Shown piece after piece: positions 6,681 through 11,670 of a DNA stretch of 11,670 nucleotides (position 1 is its first letter; the number at the start of each line of letters is the position of its first letter). The stretch is from contig DILB01000007.1 of assembly GCA_002424815.1 (NCBI GenBank), forward strand, positions 1-11,670. Direction: 5' to 3'. Made by a program: the position numbers and the translations under genes. Origin of the DNA: Caryophanales bacterium UBA5603 (GTDB lineage: Bacteria > Bacillota_I > Bacilli_A > Izemoplasmatales > Hujiaoplasmataceae). The notes under the pieces were generated by a model, which made no database searches, was not told the origin of the DNA, and saw nothing but the letters and a program-made list of their open reading frames with translations.

Positions 6681-7500
6681 TGTAATTCACAAACAATTTG
6701 CTCAGGTAAAACGGTTCAATGGTAATGATTGAATAATATTGAAGATTAGAAACAATTGTGACATATTTTTTAGTGACATTGCCACTACTTCCATCCAACA
6801 TATACAAATACGTACCGACAAGGTCTGTTTGAATATATGCGGAGGGAACATAATAAGCGTTTGGATAAGACTTGATGACTAATCCAACCTCGACCGTCGA
6901 TCCTGGAAGCAAAAATAGATTATCAACGATTATTCTCACTTCAATCATTCCATCAATCACTTGATAATCGATATAATCGATAACTGCGTTATAGGTAATT
7001 TGATTATAAGAGATTTTTACAGTATTAGAAATGTTAATCAAAGGTTCCAATGTCTGTGGAATCATAGTTTTTACATAGTGATCACTATAATCGATATAAT
7101 AAATTTTGAGCGAGTTCGTTGTTGTAACAATGTCAATAATCTTTCCATCAGTCGTTGCACGAAAATCGATGGATCCAATTTTTACGATAACATCACTTTT
7201 GACAAACTTGTCGCCGATGACTTTGTACATTGTATATTTGGGTGTGGAAAAAACGGTGCTCAAATCCCATTCATATACTGACAATTCTGTCGCATTCGTT
7301 GAAACGATTCCAATTGATGAATAAGTATCTTCAAGCGTTCCAAAGCTGACAGAAAATTGTGTATAATCACGATTTTCGACATTACGATTAATAAGGCTGA
7401 ATCTGGGCGAATTGACATCCAGTGAATTGGCTAATAACCATAGAATTGATGCAGCCATGAATGCGATGATTCCCCCAAGAATCCAATAAAGTTTTTTCAT
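6673..7500 (-). CDS. Membrane-fusion-like (MacA/HlyD-type) partner of the ABC exporter, without evident helical hairpin
   Basis: A 275-residue protein with one N-terminal membrane anchor (about 4-24) and an outer part rich in beta strands. Its position ahead of a MacB-type ATPase and permease is that of MacA or YknX. A weak adaptor pattern supports this: a lipoyl-like stretch (VIGDKFVKSDVIVKIG, 94-109, then ATTDGKIIDI, 115-124), a barrel-like region (about 155-210), and a C-terminal segment with VPSAYIQTDLVGTYLYML (218-235) and a following strand pair. In MacA and HlyD the two lipoyl halves are split by a long alpha-helical hairpin; here they are separated by about five residues. The start has AAAGGA about 11 bases before ATG. 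It overlaps the ATPase gene by 8 bases. The fold assignment is inference from pattern and context; the ligand is unknown. Confidence 0.72.
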   Translation of the reverse strand: MKKLYWILGGIIAFMAASILWLLANSLDVNSPRFSLINRNVENRDYTQFSVSFGTLEDTYSSIGIVSTNATELSVYEWDLSTVFSTPKYTMYKVIGDKFVKSDVIVKIGSIDFRATTDGKIIDIVTTTNSLKIYYIDYSDHYVKTMIPQTLEPLINISNTVKISYNQITYNAVIDYIDYQVIDGMIEVRIIVDNLFLLPGSTVEVGLVIKSYPNAYYVPSAYIQTDLVGTYLYMLDGSSGNVTKKYVTIVSNLQYYSIITIEPFYLSKLFVNYND

Positions 7501-7520
7501 ATTAATTTACATCCTTTCAG

Positions 7521-7546
7521 AAAAAAAACTATCTATTAAGATAGTT
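7521..7546 (-). terminator. Terminator-like hairpin between tgt and the exporter operon
   Basis: On the minus strand AACTATCT (7546-7539) and AGATAGTT (7534-7527) pair perfectly across TAAT and continue into T residues down to 7521. It can end transcripts arriving from tgt. It also lies in the leader of the exporter genes, only 20 bases before their first ATG, so any transcript of that operon that starts upstream must read through it. The stem has only two G-C pairs. Confidence 0.7.
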
Positions 7547-7573
7547 ATGAATATTTGTTGCTATCTCAGTACA

Positions 7574-7602
7574 AAGATAACACATAAATGTGATTATTAC
7601 AA
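7574..7602 (-). promoter_or_regulatory. Probable promoter of the exporter operon
   Basis: The minus strand shows TTGTAA (7602-7597), 17 bases, then TATCTT (7579-7574) with TGT directly before it (extended -10). It would start transcription near 7566-7570, upstream of the hairpin at 7521-7546. It is the only reasonable promoter in this gap. Confidence is moderate because the -10 is imperfect. Confidence 0.55.
7581..7592. promoter_or_regulatory. Palindrome in the promoter spacer, possible operator
   Basis: CACAT-AA-ATGTG is a perfect inverted repeat with 5-base arms lying wholly inside the 17-base spacer of the promoter at 7574-7602, where a bound dimeric repressor would block RNA polymerase. 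No regulator gene is present in the window, so a DNA-binding partner is a guess. Confidence 0.4.
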
Positions 7603-7610
7603 GTTGATAA

Positions 7611-8729
7611 TCATCGATTAGGGTAATACTTGGCGAAAAATTCTGTCTTAAAGTCGAGTAATCTATCTTCCTTGATAGCTTGACGAATTTGACTCATCAG
7701 ATGCTTCAAAAAATAGAGATTATGATAAGTTACAAGTCTTTGTCCCAACATCTCTTCACCTTTAAAAAGATGTCGAAGATAACTTTTAGTGTAAGTCTTA
7801 CATACATGGCAATCACATTCAGGGTCTAAAGGTGTCATATCTCGTTCATATAATTTGTTTTTTATGACAATTTTCCCTTGACTGGTCATTGCTGTTCCAT
7901 GTCGGGCAATTCTGGTGGGTAGAACACAATCAAACATATCAATGCCATTGATGGCGCCCATAATTAAGTCATCTGGTGACCCTACTCCCATTAAATACCT
8001 TGGTTTATCAATAGGCATAAGAGGATTAAGATATTCTAACATTTCATACATTTCTGATTTTGATTCACCGACTGACAATCCTCCAATTGAATATCCGGGA
8101 AAGTCAATTTTTATTAATTCTTCGATAGATCGTTGACGCAAATCTTTAAATGGCCCTCCTTGGACGATTCCAAAAAGTGCTTGCTCTTCTGGAAAGCGAT
8201 GGACTTCTTTACCGCGTTTTGCCCATCGAATGGTTCGATCGACCGATTGTTTCATATAATCATAATCCGCATAGAATGGAGGGCATTCATCAAAACTCAT
8301 AATGATATCTGCGCCTAAGTTATTTTGAACTGTGATTGAATCTTCGGGGCTCATGAACAACTTTTCACCACTTAAATGGTGCCGGAATTCAACGCCCTCT
8401 TCACGAATTTTCCGAATATGCGATAAACTGAATACTTGGAATCCCCCTGAATCAGTTAAAAGCATACCGTCCCATTTCATAAATCCGCGAATTCCTCCGT
8501 GTTCTTTGACAATATCGTCGCCGGGTTGAAGCCATAAATGATATGTATTGCCAAGAATTATTCCGTCGCTGACTTCTTTTATTTCTCGCGGTTCAAGGGT
8601 TTTTACGGTTGCTTGCGTCCCAACAGGCATAAAAACTGGGGTTTCAAAACTTCCATGAGAAGTATGCACCACCCCAGTTCGGGCTTGAGATTGTTGACAA
8701 AAATGTGTTATTTCAAAAGAAAACGCCAT
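7611..8729 (-). CDS. tgt: tRNA-guanine (queuine) transglycosylase Tgt
   Basis: A 372-residue TIM-barrel enzyme of usual bacterial length. It swaps the wobble guanine G34 of GUN-anticodon tRNAs (Asp, Asn, His, Tyr) for preQ1. The general base is D93 in LLTDSGGFQVFS, the nucleophile D267 in MFDCVLPTR (265-273), and substrate-pocket residues lie in SFDECPP (145-151), GIVQGG (187-192) and GGLSVGE (216-222). The structural zinc site is complete: C305, C307, C310 (CDCHVC) and H336. ATG at 8729 comes three bases after the pduL stop, and only a weak ribosome site is seen, so translation is probably coupled to pduL. It is followed by the hairpin at 7521-7546. In many Bacillota tgt directly follows queA; here a transporter gene and pduL lie between them. 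Identification is certain. Confidence 0.98.
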   Translation of the reverse strand: MAFSFEITHFCQQSQARTGVVHTSHGSFETPVFMPVGTQATVKTLEPREIKEVSDGIILGNTYHLWLQPGDDIVKEHGGIRGFMKWDGMLLTDSGGFQVFSLSHIRKIREEGVEFRHHLSGEKLFMSPEDSITVQNNLGADIIMSFDECPPFYADYDYMKQSVDRTIRWAKRGKEVHRFPEEQALFGIVQGGPFKDLRQRSIEELIKIDFPGYSIGGLSVGESKSEMYEMLEYLNPLMPIDKPRYLMGVGSPDDLIMGAINGIDMFDCVLPTRIARHGTAMTSQGKIVIKNKLYERDMTPLDPECDCHVCKTYTKSYLRHLFKGEEMLGQRLVTYHNLYFLKHLMSQIRQAIKEDRLLDFKTEFFAKYYPNR

Positions 8730-8732
8730 AAT

Positions 8733-9305
8733 TTATAGGATAGTCCCATAGACAATTCCGGAAACACCGGCCGCATTGCCTTCATCTGTATCAATATGTA
8801 TTGCCGTTGCAAAATCAGCGCGAACGCGAATGACGACATCATCGAAAATCAAAGAACGACCTTCAGTAGCGATTTTAACTAAGACAACATCTTTGTCCTT
8901 AAGATTAAACTTAGTAGCATCCTCAGGCGTTAAATGAATATGTCTTTTTGCAATGATAACTCCTTGATTGATTTCAATTGATCCCTTTGGCCCAACTATA
9001 GTACACGGGGCTGAACCAAAAATATCACCGGATTCTTTTACAGGAGCAATAATGCCAATACTTCTTGCGTCTGTTAAAGAAATTTCAACTTGGGTTTCTT
9101 TACGAATTGGTCCAAGAATTGAAATATTCGTAATCTCTTTTTTAGGGCCAACAACAGTCACCCTTTCTTCAGCAGCATATTGTCCAGGTTGAGACAACAT
9201 TTTCTTAATTGTTAGTTGATATCCTTCCCCAAATAAGATTGATAGATCTTTTTCTGATAGATGGACATGACGGGCAGAAACTTCTACCAAGATTTTTCTT
9301 TCCAT
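8733..9305 (-). CDS. pduL: PduL-type phosphate acyltransferase (phosphotransacetylase)
   Basis: A 190-residue PduL-family enzyme, which moves an acyl group between coenzyme A and phosphate (acetyl-CoA to acetyl phosphate, or propionyl-CoA to propionyl phosphate). It is unrelated to classical Pta. The two beta-barrel halves each carry a zinc HxH: H13/H15 in SARHVHLS and H122/H124 in KRHIHLTPED. The further family histidine H170 lies in HIDTDEGNAAG (170-180). The first HxH comes only 12 residues from the N-terminus, so there is no microcompartment targeting peptide and the enzyme should be free in the cytoplasm, serving acetate/ATP metabolism. ATG at 9305 is chosen because AGGAGGT lies five bases upstream and a good promoter follows. 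The frame stays open to 9431, but that extension covers this promoter and the riboswitch of the opposite gene. Paired with tgt, three bases apart. Confidence 0.93.
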   Translation of the reverse strand: MERKILVEVSARHVHLSEKDLSILFGEGYQLTIKKMLSQPGQYAAEERVTVVGPKKEITNISILGPIRKETQVEISLTDARSIGIIAPVKESGDIFGSAPCTIVGPKGSIEINQGVIIAKRHIHLTPEDATKFNLKDKDVVLVKIATEGRSLIFDDVVIRVRADFATAIHIDTDEGNAAGVSGIVYGTIL

Positions 9306-9310
9306 GTTAT

Positions 9311-9317
9311 ACCTCCT
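9311..9317 (-). promoter_or_regulatory. Ribosome binding site that fixes the pduL start
   Basis: AGGAGGT on the minus strand, five bases before ATG at 9305. It supports the 190-residue protein over a 232-residue reading. Confidence 0.85.
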
Positions 9318-9330
9318 AAATATCGTGAAT

Positions 9331-9359
9331 ATTGTACTACTTTTAGATGTTTTTGGCAA
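9331..9359 (-). promoter_or_regulatory. Promoter of pduL-tgt
   Basis: The minus strand reads TTGCCA (9359-9354), 17 bases, then TACAAT (9336-9331). The start would be near 9324, giving a leader of about 19 bases. It diverges from the transporter promoter about 18 bases away. Confidence 0.75.
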
Positions 9360-9376
9360 CGATATAAACATTATTG

Positions 9377-9404
9377 TTGAAAATGTAAATTGATTTGATA
9401 TAAT
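9377..9404 (+). promoter_or_regulatory. Promoter of the queuosine-precursor transporter
   Basis: TTGAAA (9377-9382), 16 bases, then consensus TATAAT (9399-9404) with TGA directly before it (extended -10). Transcription should begin near 9411, just a few bases before the riboswitch stem. Confidence 0.8.
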
Positions 9405-9413
9405 AAAAAAGCA

Positions 9414-9453
9414 ACGCAGTTCGAAATCCATCCTGCGAAAAAAAACTAGGAGG
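9414..9453 (+). ncRNA. Candidate class I preQ1 riboswitch (translational type)
   Basis: CGCAG (9415-9419) pairs with CTGCG (9433-9437) around a 13-nt loop that starts UUC and ends in C. An uninterrupted run of eight A (9438-9445) and CTAGGAGG follow. This is the layout of the preQ1-I aptamer: a 5-bp P1, a first loop U and last loop C that contact the ligand (U6 and C17 in the B. subtilis structure), and an A-rich tail docking in the P1 groove and ending in a short pseudoknot. Loop UCC (9427-9429) can pair with tail GGA (9449-9451), which is part of the Shine-Dalgarno AGGAGG (9448-9453). PreQ1 binding would therefore hide the ribosome site. The downstream gene is a queuosine-precursor transporter, an established target of this class. 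Not tested by covariance search. Confidence 0.78.
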
Positions 9454-9459
9454 GCTTAT

Positions 9460-10140
9460 ATGCCAAACGAATTATTATGGATTATTTTTGCATTAGTTAA
9501 TTTTATTCTTTTTATTACATGTTATAAATTATTTGGAAGAACCGGCATCTTTGCTTGGATAGCTATCGCAACCATTTTAGCAAACATTCAAGTCATGAAA
9601 CAAGTCACTTTGTTTGGTATTGAAGCAACACTTGGCAATATCATGTATGGAACTATTTTTCTTGCAACCGATTCTTTAAGTGAAAAATACGGAAAATCAC
9701 AAGCAAACAAAGCGGTTTTCATGGGTTTTTTTATTTTAGCAGCTTCGATCATAATAATGCAAATAGCTTTATTATTTCAACCCAACAGTTATGATACTGC
9801 ACAACCTCACCTTGAATCTATTTTTGGGTTTTATCTTCGTGTTGCCGGGGCATCATTGGTAGCTTATTTAGTTAGTCAATTGCTAGATGTTTATATTTTC
9901 CATAAAATTAAAAAGGTACTTCCTTCAATAAAATGGTTATGGATTAGAAATAATGTGGCCACAATCTTGTCGCAACTACTAGATACTGCCATCTTTGTAA
10001 GTATCGCTTTCATTGGAACGATGGAAACTTCGGTTCTTGTCTCCATCTTTATCTCAACATTTTTAATTAAAATGATGGTAGCAGCTTTGGATACTCCTTT
10101 TGTTTACCTAATCGGAAAAATTAAACCATTAAATGAATAA
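9460..10140 (+). CDS. yhhQ: YhhQ-family queuosine precursor transporter
   Basis: A 226-residue integral membrane protein with about six to seven hydrophobic segments (roughly 5-25, 29-48, 56-72, 84-106, 122-146, 165-186 and 190-216). It matches the YhhQ/DUF165 vitamin-uptake family through LATDSLSEKYGK (68-79), the RNNVATILSQLLDTAIF segment (163-179) and the end motif KMMVAALDTPFVYLIGK (204-220). E. coli YhhQ takes up preQ0 and preQ1. Here the presence of queA and tgt nearby and a preQ1-type leader argues for preQ1 or a related 7-deazaguanine. It is the only rightward gene, sits between queA and pduL-tgt, has its own strong promoter, and ends in a terminator that begins in its stop codon. Start ATG has AGGAGG six bases upstream. 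Family is firm; exact substrate is inferred. Confidence 0.9.
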   Translation: MPNELLWIIFALVNFILFITCYKLFGRTGIFAWIAIATILANIQVMKQVTLFGIEATLGNIMYGTIFLATDSLSEKYGKSQANKAVFMGFFILAASIIIMQIALLFQPNSYDTAQPHLESIFGFYLRVAGASLVAYLVSQLLDVYIFHKIKKVLPSIKWLWIRNNVATILSQLLDTAIFVSIAFIGTMETSVLVSIFISTFLIKMMVAALDTPFVYLIGKIKPLNE

Positions 10141-10161
10141 AGGGCTTCCGCCCTTTTTTTT
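10139..10161 (+). terminator. Terminator after yhhQ, shared by convergent queA
   Basis: AAAGGGC (10139-10145), loop TTCC, GCCCTTT (10150-10156), with eight T in a row (10154-10161). The stem uses the last two bases of the yhhQ stop, and the T run overlaps the queA stop codon. On the minus strand the same stem is followed only by ATTCATTT, so its effect on queA transcripts would be weaker. Confidence 0.88.
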
Positions 10162-11194
10162 ATTCATGATTAGCAATGAACATTGAATCACCAAAAGAAA
10201 AGAATCGGTATTTTTCTTTAATTGCTTCCTCATATGCATGTAAAATGATGGATTTAGATGAAAATGCAGAAACTAACATTATCAATGTTGATTTTGGTAA
10301 ATGGAAGTTCGTAATCAATCCATCAATTGCTTTGAATTGATAACCGGGGTAGATAAATATATCGGTCCAACCACTATCTGCTTGAAATGAATTATATTTT
10401 TGCATGATTGTTTCTAAAGTTCGAGTTGATGTTGTTCCTACAGCGATTATTCTCCGTTGTTCTTCTTTTGCTTGATTAAGAAGAGAAGCTGTTGCTGCAT
10501 CTAAATGATAATATTCTGAATGCATTTTATGATTGTTAATATCATTGACTGCCACAGGTCGAAAAGTTCCTAATCCAACATGTAAAGTCAAGGTACAAAT
10601 GTGAATATTTTTGTTTCGAAGTTGTTCAAGAAGCTCATTAGTAAAGTGTAATCCGGCAGTTGGAGCTGCAGCGCTTCCAGTTTCTTTGGCATAGACGGTT
10701 TGATAACGGTTTTGATCATCTAAATGCTCATGAATATAGGGTGGAAGGGGCATTTCACCTAATCGATCAAGTATTTCAAGAAAGATACCATTAAAAATCA
10801 TTTCAAAATAACGGATACCTTCTTCGCCAATTCCGACACATTTTGCGACTAAATCTCCTTCACTGAAAACAATTTCAGTTCCAATATGGACTCTTTTTGC
10901 TGGTTTTACAATTCCTTCCCATTGGTGGTTTCCTAACTCAGACAATAACAATATTTCAATGACTGCTTTTGTTTCTTTTTTTATTCCGACTAGTCTTGCT
11001 GGCATCACTTTGGTATCGTTAAGAACTAAAACATCACCGGGTTTAAGATAATTTTCAATATGCCGAAATGAATCATGTTTTAATGATTCAGAGTGGCGAT
11101 TCACAATCAGTAATCGTGAGGATGACCGATCAGATAACGGTGTTTGTGCAATCAGTTCATTGAGAAGCAAATAATCAAAATCAGATGTTTTCAT
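10160..11194 (-). CDS. queA: S-adenosylmethionine:tRNA ribosyltransferase-isomerase QueA
   Basis: A 344-residue enzyme of the usual length. It transfers the ribosyl part of S-adenosylmethionine to preQ1 at tRNA position 34 to form epoxyqueuosine, the step after Tgt. Family blocks are present in order: VLNDTKVMPARL (57-68), GEMPLPPYI (146-154), YQTVYAKETGSAAAPTAGLH (164-183), LHVGLGTFRPV (204-214), MHSEYY (224-229), AVGTTSTRTLE (251-261) and ITNFHLPKSTLIMLVSAF (294-311). The ATG overlaps the ruvB stop (ATGA), with AAGGAA about 13 bases upstream, so it is translated with ruvB. This is the conserved ruvB-queA order. Since QueA acts on preQ1-tRNA and not on finished queuine, its presence says the cell works from preQ1. 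The last step (QueG or QueH) is not in the window. Confidence 0.98.
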   Translation of the reverse strand: MKTSDFDYLLLNELIAQTPLSDRSSSRLLIVNRHSESLKHDSFRHIENYLKPGDVLVLNDTKVMPARLVGIKKETKAVIEILLLSELGNHQWEGIVKPAKRVHIGTEIVFSEGDLVAKCVGIGEEGIRYFEMIFNGIFLEILDRLGEMPLPPYIHEHLDDQNRYQTVYAKETGSAAAPTAGLHFTNELLEQLRNKNIHICTLTLHVGLGTFRPVAVNDINNHKMHSEYYHLDAATASLLNQAKEEQRRIIAVGTTSTRTLETIMQKYNSFQADSGWTDIFIYPGYQFKAIDGLITNFHLPKSTLIMLVSAFSSKSIILHAYEEAIKEKYRFFSFGDSMFIANHE

Positions 11195-11670
11195 TCAAAT
11201 AAGGTTCCTTGATAATTTTTTTTGAGATGGCGATAGGCTTTTTCTGTGACAACTCGACCTCTTGGTGTACGGCTAATAAATCCTTTTTGAATCAAAAAAG
11301 GTTCGTATACATCTTCTAGGGTCAAAGGGTCTTCACTAATAGAAGTTGCAATGGTTTCTAATCCAACGGGACCACCGTGATATTTATCAATAATGACTGA
11401 CAAATATTCGCGATCTTTGCGATCGAGTCCTGATTCGTCGATTTTTAATTTATCGAGCGCCAGTTTTGTGATGTCAATTGTAATAATACCGTCACTTAAT
11501 ATATCTGCATAATCACGAACTCTTCGGAATAAGCGATTAACGATTCTTGGTGTACCCCGACTTCGTTTCGCGAGTTCTTGAATTGCATAATTGTGAATTT
11601 GACAATTATATATTCCTGCAGTCCTTTTACATATCACTTCAAGATCTTCGTCCGTATAAAATTCTAGTTT
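11191..11670 (-). CDS. ruvB: Holliday junction helicase RuvB, C-terminal part (5' end outside window)
   Basis: The frame is open to the window edge and gives 159 residues, beginning KLEFYTDEDLEVICKRTAG. The GTG at 11637 is internal and not a start, because the family's L-E-F-Y-T-x-E-D-L block lies upstream of it. The arginine-bearing sensor region AKRSRGTPRIVNRLFRRVRD and the winged-helix block HGGPVGLETIA with TLEDVYEPFL and SRTPRGRV identify RuvB, the hexameric ATPase that drives branch migration with RuvA. The Walker motifs (N-terminal half, about 170 residues) are outside the window. It overlaps queA by the ATGA junction. Identification is certain, completeness unknown. Confidence 0.96.
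   Translation of the reverse strand, partial: KLEFYTDEDLEVICKRTAGIYNCQIHNYAIQELAKRSRGTPRIVNRLFRRVRDYADILSDGIITIDITKLALDKLKIDESGLDRKDREYLSVIIDKYHGGPVGLETIATSISEDPLTLEDVYEPFLIQKGFISRTPRGRVVTEKAYRHLKKNYQGTLFE

Noticed and set aside
11191..11637. A complete 148-residue gene starting at GTG 11637
   Set aside because: The conserved RuvB sequence KLEFYTDEDLE continues upstream to the window edge, so the gene is cut and not short.
1..11670. Code-4 (TGA = Trp) mycoplasma origin, mobile elements, CRISPR or a defence system
   Set aside because: TGA is used as a stop in several genes, reading frames are intact with TGG for tryptophan, and no transposase, integrase, spaced repeat or defence gene is seen.

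Overview
The window comes from a low-GC bacterium that uses the standard genetic code: TGA acts as a stop (for example yqeI, tgt and the ABC ATPase). That argues against code-4 mycoplasmas. Gene content, Shine-Dalgarno strength and promoter style (TTGxxx-17-TATAAT) point to Bacillota or to a FtsZ-bearing Mollicutes-related lineage such as the Acholeplasma/Haloplasma/Izemoplasma group; the exact group is inference. Twelve protein genes are visible, eleven on the minus strand. The two at the edges (surE, ruvB) are cut by the window. There is no mobile element, CRISPR array, tRNA or rRNA, and no gene-free stretch longer than 300 bases.

Region 1-3400, read leftwards: a promoter at 3334-3362 drives two tandem MgtE magnesium channel/transporter paralogues, then the RNA-binding ribosome-assembly protein YqeI/YhbY, then surE, whose ATG overlaps the yqeI stop. 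Genes are 12-13 bases apart or overlap, so this is one operon. Region 3377-4717: ftsZ stands alone with its own near-consensus promoter, a leader of about 100 nt containing small palindromes, and a terminator directly after its stop. Region 4744-7600: a three-gene exporter of MacAB/YknXYZ type (membrane-fusion-like protein, ATPase, FtsX/MacB permease) with overlapping genes. Its short leader holds a promoter, a palindrome in the promoter spacer and a terminator-like hairpin with a possible competing pairing.

Region 7611-11670 centres on queuosine in tRNA. tgt and queA would normally be neighbours (ruvB-queA-tgt). Here they are separated by a rightward gene for a YhhQ-family queuosine-precursor transporter and by a leftward pduL-type phosphotransacylase that forms a tight pair with tgt. 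Upstream of the transporter, positions 9415-9453 fit a class I preQ1 riboswitch: a 5-bp stem, a 13-nt loop starting with U and ending with C, then an A-rich tail running into the Shine-Dalgarno. The logic is coherent: the transporter imports preQ1 or a relative, Tgt inserts it at the wobble guanine, QueA builds epoxyqueuosine from preQ1-tRNA, and free preQ1 represses uptake.

Most genes are ordinary housekeeping functions. The points most worth a second look are the riboswitch/transporter insertion, the apparently hairpin-less membrane-fusion protein with its possible leader attenuator, the tandem MgtE pair without room for an M-box, and the solitary ftsZ.
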